This document shows, piece after piece, positions 7,546 to 15,956 of a stretch of DNA of 64,000 nt. This DNA comes from Spirochaetales bacterium (GTDB taxonomy: Bacteria > Spirochaetota > Spirochaetia > Sphaerochaetales > Sphaerochaetaceae). Position numbers and translations under genes: made by a program. A model generated the notes under the pieces. The model was not told where the DNA came from, made no database searches, and saw nothing but the letters and a program-made list of their open reading frames with translations. The first letter of the stretch is position 1. Each line of letters begins with the position of its first letter. The DNA lies in NCBI GenBank assembly GCA_028722305.1, contig JAQYHB010000041.1, forward strand, positions 1 through 64,000, read 5' to 3'.

Positions 7546-8142
7546 CTAAGGGTCATAGAAGACTGTCTTGCCGTCAATCTGCTCGGCACAGAAGATGTGG
7601 CCGTTCCTTTCGTCCCATGCCACACAGATCTCACATCTTGCCCCAGCTCCCCATTCCGACATGCTTTTGATTATCTCGCGGAAATCATCCTTGTCGTATG
7701 GAATTTTCTTCCAAGCTACATTCTCGAAGACATCTTTCCAATCGTTTGCGACCCTGTCAGTTTTATCCAGTATCGCCGGCTTCGCTTGCGCATCGTATCC
7801 TCTTCTTCTCATCCCGTAGGCAGGAACGCAACGCTGGCAATTCATCCGCCAGTTCTTGCCATCATTATAGTGTGGATTGACCTTTCTGGCTGCCTCCTCC
7901 GGGAATCTCCGAAAGACCTCGATGCTTCGTTTCCAGCCGGTCTCATCCTTCGGCACTGCATTGAACGCATCCTGCTCCTGTTTCCATTCCTTGTAGGTGT
8001 ACTGCGCATTGCTGGTTTTCTCGTCTTGTAGGCACTTCACCCTCGCGGTAACCCGGCACCGGCAGTTGAGGTCGAATGAAGGGTCGCCACTGTGGAGCGG
8101 GACTGGAATGTCGTGGTCAGCCTTGGCACAAACCAGTCCCAA
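7546..8142 (-). CDS. Orphan MuF C-terminal papain-fold toxin (Tox-PL-like), prematurely stopped
   Basis: 198 residues. The N-terminus has HSGDPSFDLNCRCRV, the closing motif of Mu-gpF/SPP1-gp7 head-morphogenesis (MuF) domains, but the rest of the MuF domain is missing. A predicted cysteine-dependent toxin follows, with NCQRCVPAYGMRRRGYDA (likely nucleophile Cys), GHIFCAEQ (likely His) and VFYDP (likely Asp), the order seen in papain-fold Tox-PL deamidase toxins. Compared with the copy at 35.6 kb, a CAG is now TAG right after YDP. The remaining tail (7427-7545) is still recognisable out of frame (ARIDKLIPSKMIKE), so a frameshift has occurred there too. The start is doubtful: TTG at 8142 is the first usable codon after an in-frame stop. 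The triad is kept, so activity cannot be excluded. Confidence 0.6.
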   Translation of the reverse strand: MGLVCAKADHDIPVPLHSGDPSFDLNCRCRVTARVKCLQDEKTSNAQYTYKEWKQEQDAFNAVPKDETGWKRSIEVFRRFPEEAARKVNPHYNDGKNWRMNCQRCVPAYGMRRRGYDAQAKPAILDKTDRVANDWKDVFENVAWKKIPYDKDDFREIIKSMSEWGAGARCEICVAWDERNGHIFCAEQIDGKTVFYDP

Positions 8143-8226
8143 AACCCTCTCACTTTTCGATTATAGAATGCAAGCCAAAATACGTAGGTTTACTATATAG
8201 TTATAATACGATATCATCTAGTATAT

Positions 8227-9312
8227 ATGCGAAGATTCGGTGCCGTACTTGCCCTATTTCTTTTCTGCCTGTCCTCCGCGGCAGCGGAGGTTACCTACGG
8301 ATATACCCCGGAAAGTCCGCTGACATGGGTGAACGGAAAGGACCAAGGAAACTACTTCGACCCGGGAAGCCCGGATGTTTCCCAAGACCTGGTGAAGATG
8401 CTCAAGGTCGGGATGTTGCAGATCGACGGAATGACGACGAACCAGGACAACGGGACCACCATCATGGTGGTGACAAGCGGTTCTCCCATCACGATAACGG
8501 GATTGTTCCCTGGCCGGCAACCGACCGACATCAGGCTTATCGGCGAGTATTTCCCCTATAACGGACAAAGAACGCTGATTGACCTGACACATGCCGGAAA
8601 CTCGGAAATCCACCTCTTTCCCGAGTACAAGAAAACCTCCCTCACCATGACCATCTGGCTGGTCATCGCCAATCCCGTGCAAATGGTGCCAGGCACCCCG
8701 TACCTTGTTTCCAACCTTGCCGATTACCGGTTCGAGCTGCATGAGGAGACTGCCGGGGGCGATCCCATCACGGGAGAGCTTATCAACATTTCCAACAATC
8801 CATTCACCTCGGGGTTCACGGATCCTTTCACCAACACCGAGGGTCCCACGCAGCCTCCAGCCTTGAACGCGTCGCTTGTTTTGCTCAGCCACCCAGGGAG
8901 AACAGTTCTGGGAAACGATCCGGCAATCCAGTTGCCGGCATCCATGGACGAACTGCAAAGCGGAGTACGCCTGCTGTACCTGCAGGTGTCGTTTGACGCT
9001 TCGAACGGAAATACCGGGATGACCAAGAACCTTCTCGTGGAAATCCTGCATGACAAACTCCATGACGCCCAGAGCGAACACCTGTACAGCTATCTGCTTT
9101 CACTCGTCCATGACACCAGCACGGGCAGCGTCGTGACGGACAGTACGTATGAAGAAGACAGTTCAGGGCTTCTCACGTACACATTGAAGAACTCCTCAGC
9201 CGGCGATGTGGATGTGAAACGGCTCGACTTCAGGCTTCCTGACGATTCTTTCGCCACCGCACCCACCGGAGAGTACACGTCGACCGTCGTGGTTGCGCTT
9301 TCCGTGTACTGA
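8227..9312 (+). CDS. Secreted protein of unknown function
   Basis: 361 residues with a signal peptide (MRRFGAVLALFLFCLSSAAA, cleavage after AAA). The mature part is rich in Ser, Thr, Gly and beta-prone stretches, contains no cysteine pairs or enzyme motif I recognise, and ends in a hydrophobic strand (VVVALSVY), so a periplasmic or outer-membrane-associated role is possible. A -10 box TATAAT at 8202-8207 lies 19 bases before the ATG and there is no clear ribosome-binding site. It is transcribed away from the toxin at 8142 and towards the flavodoxin gene. The call as a real, exported protein is good; the function is unknown. Confidence 0.7.
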   Translation: MRRFGAVLALFLFCLSSAAAEVTYGYTPESPLTWVNGKDQGNYFDPGSPDVSQDLVKMLKVGMLQIDGMTTNQDNGTTIMVVTSGSPITITGLFPGRQPTDIRLIGEYFPYNGQRTLIDLTHAGNSEIHLFPEYKKTSLTMTIWLVIANPVQMVPGTPYLVSNLADYRFELHEETAGGDPITGELINISNNPFTSGFTDPFTNTEGPTQPPALNASLVLLSHPGRTVLGNDPAIQLPASMDELQSGVRLLYLQVSFDASNGNTGMTKNLLVEILHDKLHDAQSEHLYSYLLSLVHDTSTGSVVTDSTYEEDSSGLLTYTLKNSSAGDVDVKRLDFRLPDDSFATAPTGEYTSTVVVALSVY

Positions 9313-9336
9313 TGGACTCCGGTTCCGACGGAATTC

Positions 9337-9883
9337 TCAGCGCAGTTCTCCCATCCATCTGCGCAAATCCTCTTCCGACACTCCCCCGCCAAAGCGCCTT
9401 CCCTCCAGCCAGTCGCCCCCGTTGGCCCTCACGGCAAGATGCTCGGCGCTTTTCCCGATGCCACTGCTTGCGGAGGTGCAGAAAGGAATCACCGACGCAT
9501 AGCCAAACGCATTGCTTTCCACGAAGGTATCCATGATCCTTGGTTCCTCCCTCCACCAGATCGGGTACCCCAGAAAGATCCGATCATAGCCGGAAAGGTC
9601 GACAGGACCACCCGCGATCGCAGGCCGGATAGAGGAATCGTTCTGTTCGCGCGACGAGCGGCTGTTCCGGTCGTTGAAGTCAAGGTCCTCCCTGCTGTAG
9701 GGAACTTCTGGAACAATCTCGTACAGGTCGGCATGCTCGATGGCGGCAATCTTCTGCGCGACCCGTCTGGTCGTACCGGTGGCGGAAAAGTACACAACCA
9801 AAACGTGTGCTTTTTTTGCAGGAGAGGCGCCCAGAAAGCCCGCCAACAAAAAGGAAACAAGAATGGCAGCAAGTTTTTTTCAT
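9337..9883 (-). CDS. Flavodoxin-like protein with signal peptide; frameshift in an A7 tract
   Basis: The body matches long-chain flavodoxin-like proteins: HVLVVYFSATGTTRRVAQKI is the FMN phosphate loop (T/S-x-T-G-x-T), and GYPIWWREEPR marks the isoalloxazine-binding loop. The start codon at 9883 is followed by AAAAAAA. As sequenced, ATG reads into the wrong frame, whereas one A fewer gives MKKLAAILVSFLLAGFLGA, a good signal peptide continuous with the flavodoxin. Without the shift the only start in the long frame is internal (9849) and the signal is lost. The A7 run could be a sequence error, a mutation, or a slippage site that switches export. It lies four bases downstream of the hydrolase stop codon, so the two form an operon. 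Confidence 0.75.
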
Positions 9884-9887
9884 ACGC

Positions 9888-10889
9888 TTATCTCAGGTAT
9901 TGGTGGAAAAACTCTTCGAACTTATCGAAAGGAATCGCGTTTTTGCCACCACCATCATACAAGTCCGTATGGACAGCGCCCGGGATGAGCAGCAACTCCT
10001 TGTTCTTCGCATACTTGCCATCCTTGACCATCGCCTTGTAGGCATCCTTCGAGAAGTAGCAGGAATGGGCCTTGTCGCCATGGACCAGCAGCACGGCGCT
10101 GCGAATCTCGCCACTGTACGCGAGGATGGGCTGGTTCAGGAAGGACTCGCACCCCGTCACATTCCAGCCTCCACTCGAGTTCAGCGAACGAGGATGATAG
10201 CCACGGGGAGTCTTGTAGTAGTCAAAGTAGTCCTTCACGAAGAACGGAGCATCGACAGGAAGCGGGTCGACCACGCCACCGGCAAGCTTGTAGGAACCGG
10301 TCAAGTAGTCGGCGGTACGCTGGGCGCACATGGTTGCCCGTTTCCGGTACCGGGCCTCCTCGTTGTCCTCGGAGTCGAAATAGCCGTTGGCGTTGACCCG
10401 GGACATGTCGTACATGGTGGAGGCGACTGTGGCTTTGATGCGGGTATCCAACGCGGCGGCGTTCAAGGCCATGCCTCCCCAGCCGCAGATACCGATGATG
10501 CCAATCCTCTCGGGGTCGACGGTTTCCTGCACCGAAAGGAAATCCACCGCCGCCATGAAGTCCTCCGTGTTGATGTCAGGGGACGCCATATTGCGCGGGT
10601 TCCCACCGCTCTCCCCGGTATAGGAAGGATCGAAGGCCACCGTGACCCATCCCCGTTCCGCCATCGTCTGGGCGTACAAGCCCGAGCATTGCTCCTTGAC
10701 TGCTCCGAAGGGACCGCAGACAGCGATGGCCGGCATCCTGCCGGATGCCCCCTTGGGCGTATACATGTCGGCGGCAAGCGTGATGCCGTAGCGGTTCACG
10801 AAGGTTACCTTCCGGTGGTCGACCTTCTCACTCTCGGGGAACGTCTTGTCCCACTCCTTGACCAACTGCAATGCTTCCGTTTTCATCAT
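9888..10889 (-). CDS. Alpha/beta hydrolase (dienelactone-hydrolase-like)
   Basis: 333 residues with the alpha/beta-hydrolase layout: an N-terminal strand region, the nucleophile elbow GICGWGG (Cys in place of the usual Ser, as in dienelactone hydrolases), an acid in the LLVHGDKAH region and a late histidine in GAVHTDLYD. There is no signal peptide, so it is cytosolic. The ATG-ATG start follows GAGGAAGAAAG. It leads a two-gene unit with the flavodoxin-like protein and is divergent from a LysR regulator, which probably controls it. Hydrolases of this clade often sit next to LysR genes and reductases; the substrate is unknown. Confidence 0.8.
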   Translation of the reverse strand: MMKTEALQLVKEWDKTFPESEKVDHRKVTFVNRYGITLAADMYTPKGASGRMPAIAVCGPFGAVKEQCSGLYAQTMAERGWVTVAFDPSYTGESGGNPRNMASPDINTEDFMAAVDFLSVQETVDPERIGIIGICGWGGMALNAAALDTRIKATVASTMYDMSRVNANGYFDSEDNEEARYRKRATMCAQRTADYLTGSYKLAGGVVDPLPVDAPFFVKDYFDYYKTPRGYHPRSLNSSGGWNVTGCESFLNQPILAYSGEIRSAVLLVHGDKAHSCYFSKDAYKAMVKDGKYAKNKELLLIPGAVHTDLYDGGGKNAIPFDKFEEFFHQYLR

Positions 10890-10979
10890 ACTCTTTCTTC
10901 CTCATGGGCGGCCATCGTCCCAACCTGCCCAACTCGTACGATAGACGCTTGTGAAAGATGTTACTACCAGCAATAATGC

Positions 10980-10991
10980 ATATCGTGATAT
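10980..10991. promoter_or_regulatory. Candidate LysR operator
   Basis: ATATC-GT-GATAT is a perfect inverted repeat in the 137-base gap between the divergent hydrolase and LysR genes, where LysR regulators normally bind. Confidence 0.35.
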
Positions 10992-11026
10992 TCTCTTTTA
11001 GAATAGTTTCAATCGAGGAGGCAGGG

Positions 11027-11935
11027 TTGGATATCAAGACGCTTCGGTACTTTCTTGCGGTGGCGAGGGAAGAGAACATGAGCCGGGCTGCGGCTTTCCT
11101 GCATGTCTCGCAACCGACGCTCTCCAAGCAAATCAAGGTCCTGGAGGACGAGTTGGGAAAAATGCTGTTCGTCCGGCACAGCCGTAGCATCAGTCTGACG
11201 GAGGAAGGCATCCTTCTGCGCAACCGCGCGCAGGATTTGGTCGGCATGGCTGACAAGATCGAAAAGGAATTCCTCCTGCTTGACGATATCACTGGTGGAG
11301 ACCTGTACCTCGGGCTTGCGGAATCAACCCAGATCAAGTATCTTGCACAGGCCATCAAGGCCTGCAAAGCCAAGTACCCCGATCTGCGCTATCATATCAC
11401 CAGCGGAGATACCGAGCAGATCGAGGAAAAGTTACGGAATGGCCTGTTGGATTTCCTTGTCCTGGCTGAATGCCCGGACAGCCATTCGTACGAGTACCTC
11501 GAGTTCCCTCAGGCAGACACCTGGGGCCTGGTGATGCCCGAAAACGATCCGCTTGCGCGAAAGAATGCCATCACCGTCGACGACCTGAAGGGTCTTCCCC
11601 TTTTCTGTTCCGAGCAGGCATGGACCGGCGATGTGGAACGATGGGCGGGAAGCAGCTTCCCTTTCCTCCGGCTCGAGGGCACCTTCCGCCTTTCGTACAA
11701 CGGCTCGGTCTTCGTCCGGGAGGGGCTTGGCTACCTGCTTACCTTCGACAGGCTCGTCGACACCTCGAAAGAGAGCGGGCTTGTCTTCCGTCCGCTCGCC
11801 CCACAGCTGGAAAGCAAGCTCTGCATCGCATGGAAGCGGTATCAGTCCTTCACGCCGATCGCCGAAAGGTTCCTTGCTCAATTGAGGGAAACGTTCTCCT
11901 CGTCCTCCAGGGATTCCACAATCTCCGTCTCCTGA
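11027..11935 (+). CDS. LysR family transcriptional regulator
   Basis: 302 residues. The N-terminal winged helix-turn-helix is typical (DIKTLRYFLAVAREENMSRAA, then VSQPTLSKQIKVLEDELG), followed by the two-lobed effector domain. The start is taken as TTG 11027 because GAGGAGG lies just upstream and the LysR family begins at this point; an ATG at 10958 would add a poor extension overlapping the operator region. It is divergent from the hydrolase-flavodoxin unit, its probable target. The 3' end overlaps the convergent gene at 11878 by 58 bases. Confidence 0.85.
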   Translation: MDIKTLRYFLAVAREENMSRAAAFLHVSQPTLSKQIKVLEDELGKMLFVRHSRSISLTEEGILLRNRAQDLVGMADKIEKEFLLLDDITGGDLYLGLAESTQIKYLAQAIKACKAKYPDLRYHITSGDTEQIEEKLRNGLLDFLVLAECPDSHSYEYLEFPQADTWGLVMPENDPLARKNAITVDDLKGLPLFCSEQAWTGDVERWAGSSFPFLRLEGTFRLSYNGSVFVREGLGYLLTFDRLVDTSKESGLVFRPLAPQLESKLCIAWKRYQSFTPIAERFLAQLRETFSSSSRDSTISVS

Positions 11936-12249
11936 TACCGAACGGGATCGTTCAGATAGGCAAGATAGGGAAACAACGACGGCTCGCTCTCGCCGATATG
12001 GGAAAGGTAGCCGGCAAGGGCCACATGGCTGCAGACCCTGCCCACGCTCTCGCACTGGTCGGCAAGGAAGGCCTGTTGCAAGGGCGGGAAGGAAGACCAT
12101 TTCTGGCGTACGGTTCCCGTCGCGTCGCTGAACCAGGAAAGCAGCTGCTCGACCTTCCAGACACGGCTGGAGGCAAGCTCACCCTCCAGCTCGTCATCAT
12201 CGTCCCAATCGCCATCAACCAAGGCTTCAATCAGATTCTCGTCGCTCAT
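11878..12249 (-). CDS. Acidic protein of unknown function
   Basis: 123 residues, strongly acidic at both ends (DGDWDDDDELEGE and ESLEDEE), with a helical middle. No known domain is visible. A -10-like TACGAT at 12257-12262 ends exactly seven bases before the ATG and there is no ribosome-binding site, so the message may be leaderless. It is divergent from the PAP2 gene and overlaps the LysR gene tail to tail. Confidence 0.6.
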   Translation of the reverse strand: MSDENLIEALVDGDWDDDDELEGELASSRVWKVEQLLSWFSDATGTVRQKWSSFPPLQQAFLADQCESVGRVCSHVALAGYLSHIGESEPSLFPYLAYLNDPVRYQETEIVESLEDEENVSLN

Positions 12250-12269
12250 AGGGCCTATCGTACTCCAAC

Positions 12270-12298
12270 TTGACCGTCCTTGCCATCACGGCCGATAC
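12270..12298 (+). promoter_or_regulatory. Promoter of the PAP2 gene (leaderless)
   Basis: TTGACC (12270-12275) and CGATAC (12293-12298) with a 17-base spacer. The -10 ends seven bases before the ATG at 12306, so transcription should begin at or next to the A of the start codon. Confidence 0.6.
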
Positions 12299-12305
12299 TG
12301 TCACC

Positions 12306-13187
12306 ATGCAAGCATCCATCCTTTTGTTCTTCCAGGAACATGCGAACCCGTTCCTGGACTGGGTCTTTGAATTGATCACCATGTTCGGTGAGGAGGGAGT
12401 CATCCTTCTCATAGCCCTTGCCATCTACTGGTGCGTCGACAAGCGACGTGGTTTCTCCATCGCCAGCTGCCTGCTCTTCTCCCTTTCCTGCAGCATGGTC
12501 GTCAAGGCTATCGTACGCCTGCCACGTCCATTCCAGGTGCTCTCCTCCATCAAAGGCAAGCGTGTGGAGACCGCTACCGGCTACTCCTTTCCCAGCGGCC
12601 ACAGCACCGCGGCAAGCGCATTCTATGGCGCGACCGCTTTCGCCTTCCCGCGTCCGCTCCTCATCGTCTCCTGTTCCCTGCTCGTCATTCTGGTACCCCT
12701 CAGCCGCGTCTATCTTGGTGTCCACTGGCCACTCGATGTCATCGGAGGCATGATCATCGGGCTGGGAACAGTCCTATGCAGTTATCGGACCTTCTCGGCC
12801 TTGGAAGGAAAAATCCTTGAGCGCTTCACCTTGACCATCGGCCTCGGGACCCTTGCCGTCGGCCTCGCATCCGGCATCCTGCTGCAGGCAGGCGCGGCCG
12901 ACCCGGTCGCCTTCGGAGACCTGGTCTCCACCTTCAACCTGTTCTCCGGATTCTATCTGGGAGTATCCCTGGAGAGCAGGCATGTGGGCTTTTCCTGCGA
13001 CTGCAAAGCAACTACCAAATTGCTCCGCTACCTGGGGGGCGTCGCGGGAATCCTGCTGATCATGGCTTTGAAGAAAATCCTGCCTGCGGAAATCTATGCG
13101 CTAGGCAAGATCCTCCGGTACCTGCTGCTCGGGCTCTGGGTAACATTCCTGTGGCCGCTTTGGGGAAGAAAACTCCGGATTTTCTGA
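12306..13187 (+). CDS. PAP2 family membrane phosphatase
   Basis: 293 residues with about seven to nine membrane helices. The three phosphatase signature motifs are present in order: KAIVRLPRP (KX6RP), PSGHST and SRVYLGVHWPLD (SRX5H), with the catalytic His and Asp. Such proteins dephosphorylate undecaprenyl pyrophosphate or phosphatidic-acid-like lipids on the outer face of the inner membrane. The C-terminal third is an additional hydrophobic block with a CDC pair. The ATG at 12306 is chosen because the earlier in-frame ATG (12270) lies in the -35 box. It is convergent with the exonuclease gene, overlapping it by 87 bases. Confidence 0.85.
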   Translation: MQASILLFFQEHANPFLDWVFELITMFGEEGVILLIALAIYWCVDKRRGFSIASCLLFSLSCSMVVKAIVRLPRPFQVLSSIKGKRVETATGYSFPSGHSTAASAFYGATAFAFPRPLLIVSCSLLVILVPLSRVYLGVHWPLDVIGGMIIGLGTVLCSYRTFSALEGKILERFTLTIGLGTLAVGLASGILLQAGAADPVAFGDLVSTFNLFSGFYLGVSLESRHVGFSCDCKATTKLLRYLGGVAGILLIMALKKILPAEIYALGKILRYLLLGLWVTFLWPLWGRKLRIF

Positions 13188-13763
13188 GACTTGGCCGACA
13201 GCCAGCTGTTTGGGGAGATACCCTTTCGAGACAAGGAACCTTCTCAATTCCCGGACATCGGAGAGATGGCCTCCGCACTCGCGGTGAAGCAGCTTCCCGC
13301 ACATCAGCGCGTCGTCCAACGCATGGTGGTGGCGCAGATCCTGCAGCTCCAGATAAGAGACCAGAGAGGAAAGCGAATAGCTGGACAGGCCACGCCAGAG
13401 GCGGCGGGCGAGATTGCAGGTACAGACATAGGTGATTGGATCGGAAAAGAGGCCATAGACTTCGAGCGTGCGGGCAAGCACCCTCATGTCGAAGGCGGCA
13501 TTGTGGGCGCAGACCAAGTTCCCATGGATGAAATCGCGGATGGAGCCCCAGAGCTCAGGGAATGACGGGGCAGCAAGGCAATCCTCGCTTTTGAGCTTGT
13601 GAATCTGGCTCATCCATGGGTCGAAATAGGCGACCCGCGGGCATAGGAGCGAATAGAAGCTATCCAGCGGGTTGCCATCCATGTCGAAGCGGACCATGCC
13701 GATGGCGCAAGCGCCACCGCTCTGATGGTTCGCCGTCTCGAAATCCAGCGCGATGTACTCCAT
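13101..13763 (-). CDS. DEDDh exonuclease (DNA polymerase III epsilon-like)
   Basis: 220 residues. Exo I reads YIALDFETAN (D, E), Exo II is in LVCAHNAAFDMRVL and Exo III is HHALDDALMCGKLL (H...D), so all DEDDh metal and general-base residues are present. The Cys-Asn-rich CTCNLARRLW segment is typical of the stand-alone exonuclease/RNase T-like branch. The ATG at 13763 overlaps the manA stop codon by one base (TGATG), so translation is coupled to manA. The C-terminal 25 residues (SENPEFSSPKR...) look disordered and lie in the overlap with the PAP2 gene. Confidence 0.85.
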   Translation of the reverse strand: MEYIALDFETANHQSGGACAIGMVRFDMDGNPLDSFYSLLCPRVAYFDPWMSQIHKLKSEDCLAAPSFPELWGSIRDFIHGNLVCAHNAAFDMRVLARTLEVYGLFSDPITYVCTCNLARRLWRGLSSYSLSSLVSYLELQDLRHHHALDDALMCGKLLHRECGGHLSDVRELRRFLVSKGYLPKQLAVGQVSENPEFSSPKRPQECYPEPEQQVPEDLA

Positions 13764-14950
13764 CACACTCCCGTGGTGGCGCTGTAAAGCGTCCCTTCGA
13801 CCTTGACCTGATAACGATCGGTCGAGGCGCTCTTGACCCAGCACTCCCCCTTATGGATGGTCTGCCACTCGGCGCCGCTGGAGATTTTCGCCTTTCCCTC
13901 CGTGCAGAAGAAAACCTCCACACTCGGCTGGTCCACGTGGTACAGTCCTGACGGGAGGACATAGAGCGCGAATTCCTCGGTCGGAGTCATGACCCGCTTC
14001 CTTCCATCGGCCATCACCTGCTTCTCGCAGAGCTTCTGTTCTCCGCCGGCAATCTCCAGCAGGCTGAGCAGTTCCGGCACGTCGACCTTCTTGTGGGTCA
14101 GGCCACCACGCAGGACGTTGTCGCTGGCGCTCATCAGCTCCAGACCCACGCCCCGGGTATAGGCATGCAGCGTGTCCGGCCTAAGGAAGACCGCCTCGCC
14201 GGGGGCAAGGTGCAGGACATGGAGCAGGAAGGGACAGAAGAGGCCCGGGTCGACAGGATACGTCTTCGCGGCCTCCAGGACGATGCCCTTCGGCTCCAGG
14301 AAGGGACCGCTACGCAAGGGCAGGTCGCTCGCCGCCAAGTTGGCCAGATACTCGTCGATGCAAAGCTTCAGCGATTTCTTGTCCAGCAGGTAAAGGCGGG
14401 AGAAAAGCTCCGAGAGCCCTTCATCACCCTGATGCTCGGGGTGCAGGTATGTCCGGTAGCCCTCCGGCATCAATCGCTCCAGGTCCCTGCGGATTTCCTC
14501 AAAGGGACGGAACGAGCACATGGCGGTCACCGGTGAAAGGGCGTAGAGCACTTCGGCTTTCCGGTTGTCATCCTGGTAATCCCAGTGGCTCGGGTTGGGA
14601 TCCTCAAGGCGCAGCCGCTCCTCTTTCTTCCATCCCGCCTTCGCTTGCTCCGTGGTCGGATGGCATTGGATGGAGAGGGGCCTGGCGATGGCAAGGACCT
14701 TGAACAGGAAGGGGAGCTTTACCCCGAAGCGCTTGATATGCCCTTCCCCCAGCCAGACAGGGGCGCGCCTTTCCAGAAATTCGGAAAGCCTGGTTCCGTC
14801 GTCCAGCGTAGCCTCACCCGACGGGTGGGTCCCCATCCAATATTCAGCCTGGGGCTTTCCATCCGCCGGATATCCAAGCAACTCGGGAATCGTATCGGTC
14901 GTCCCCCACTCGTAATCCTTCACCACACCATGCACACGCACTAGAGCCAT
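13763..14950 (-). CDS. manA: Mannose-6-phosphate isomerase, class I
   Basis: 395 residues, the usual length. It interconverts mannose-6-phosphate and fructose-6-phosphate in the cytosol. The zinc-site motif PLSIQCHPT and the active-site stretch AVFLRPDTLHAYTRGVGLEL are present, followed by SDNVLRGGLTHKKVDV, all diagnostic for type I enzymes. The start is the ATG at 14950 behind GGAGGATTCGTC; a longer upstream frame would cross the promoter at 14973-15001. It is divergent from the nucleoside hydrolase and coupled downstream to the exonuclease. Confidence 0.93.
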   Translation of the reverse strand: MALVRVHGVVKDYEWGTTDTIPELLGYPADGKPQAEYWMGTHPSGEATLDDGTRLSEFLERRAPVWLGEGHIKRFGVKLPFLFKVLAIARPLSIQCHPTTEQAKAGWKKEERLRLEDPNPSHWDYQDDNRKAEVLYALSPVTAMCSFRPFEEIRRDLERLMPEGYRTYLHPEHQGDEGLSELFSRLYLLDKKSLKLCIDEYLANLAASDLPLRSGPFLEPKGIVLEAAKTYPVDPGLFCPFLLHVLHLAPGEAVFLRPDTLHAYTRGVGLELMSASDNVLRGGLTHKKVDVPELLSLLEIAGGEQKLCEKQVMADGRKRVMTPTEEFALYVLPSGLYHVDQPSVEVFFCTEGKAKISSGAEWQTIHKGECWVKSASTDRYQVKVEGTLYSATTGV

Positions 14951-14972
14951 GACGAATCCTCCATTCGGAGCT

Positions 14973-15001
14973 AGTATAGCGTAAGCGCTCCCCTTTGTCA
15001 G
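14973..15001 (-). promoter_or_regulatory. Promoter of manA
   Basis: Minus-strand CTGACA (14996-15001) and TATACT (14973-14978) with a 17-base spacer; the short leader carries GGAGGA. Confidence 0.65.
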
Positions 15002-15044
15002 AGCCCATCCTTTTCGTGTATGGTTGGGAGGGAGGATACCCAGC

Positions 15045-15956
15045 ATGAAACGATTGGTGATGGACGTGGATACCGGCCTTGACGACATGGTCGCCGAGCT
15101 TATCGCGTTCGGGAGCGAAGAAGTCCAGGTGGATGGAATTGTCGCCACCTATGGGAACAAGCCGATCGAGCGCACGCTTCCCAACACGCTCAACGTCGTC
15201 CGATACCTGGGAAAGGATGTCCCGGTGTACGAAGGCAGCCATCAGCCCCTCAAGCGAGAACCGGTCGTCGGAGGGAACATCCACGGAGCCGACGGAATGG
15301 CCTGCTTCCCCTTCCCGCACTACCAGGACGCCATCAGCAAGGGAGACGGCATCGCCTTCCTGAAACGGCATGTCCTGGAACATCCTGGCCAGATCACCGT
15401 GGTCGCCACCGGCCCATTGACCGACGTCGCCAGAGTGATGCAGGAGGAACCTGCATGGAAGGATTCCGTAGGCGAGCTGGTCGTCATGGGGGGAAGCCTG
15501 AGCGGAGGGAACATCACCCCATACGCCGAGTTCAACAGCTACGATGACCCGGAAGCCGCGGACTACGTGTTCCAGAGCGGGGTCAGGATGGTTCTGATGC
15601 CCCTGGATGTGACGACACAGGTCACCTTGAGCCGGCAGGAGCTGGACAAGCTGAAAACCTTTGGTGGCAAGGCCGCAAAGCTCTTCGGCCACTGCATGGA
15701 GACCTATTACCAAAGCTGCACCAGCGTGATCCGCGAGTGTCCGGCGATGCACGACCCGTGCTGCATCGCCTATTTGCTCGACCCGCTCATGTTCAGCGGA
15801 AGCTGGAAGAGCCTACGTTGCGTGACTGACGGAACAAGCGAGCGCTACGGCGAGACGGTGGACACAGGCAAAAAAGGCAGCACGCTGGTGATGCAGCATG
15901 CCGACCAGTCCCGTTTCTGGCCTCTGGTGGAACAGGCCATCAGAACGCTCGCCTAA
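15045..15956 (+). CDS. Inosine/uridine-preferring nucleoside hydrolase
   Basis: 303 residues. It cleaves nucleosides to base plus ribose. The calcium-binding motif DVDTGLDD is at the N-terminus, with further family motifs VATGPLTDVARV and VMGGS, an asparagine-rich EFNSYDDPEAA stretch and the late HDPCCIAYLLDP. The start ATG 15045 is about 11 bases after GGGAGGGAGG. It converges on the nucleoside import operon (overlapping the nitroreductase stop by four bases), and together with deoD it fits a purine/pyrimidine nucleoside salvage region. Confidence 0.9.
   Translation: MKRLVMDVDTGLDDMVAELIAFGSEEVQVDGIVATYGNKPIERTLPNTLNVVRYLGKDVPVYEGSHQPLKREPVVGGNIHGADGMACFPFPHYQDAISKGDGIAFLKRHVLEHPGQITVVATGPLTDVARVMQEEPAWKDSVGELVVMGGSLSGGNITPYAEFNSYDDPEAADYVFQSGVRMVLMPLDVTTQVTLSRQELDKLKTFGGKAAKLFGHCMETYYQSCTSVIRECPAMHDPCCIAYLLDPLMFSGSWKSLRCVTDGTSERYGETVDTGKKGSTLVMQHADQSRFWPLVEQAIRTLA

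Noticed and set aside
13763..15148. A longer manA start (at 15148)
   Set aside because: The extra 66 residues overlap the divergent nucleoside hydrolase gene and the manA promoter. The ATG at 14950 has GGAGGATTC.
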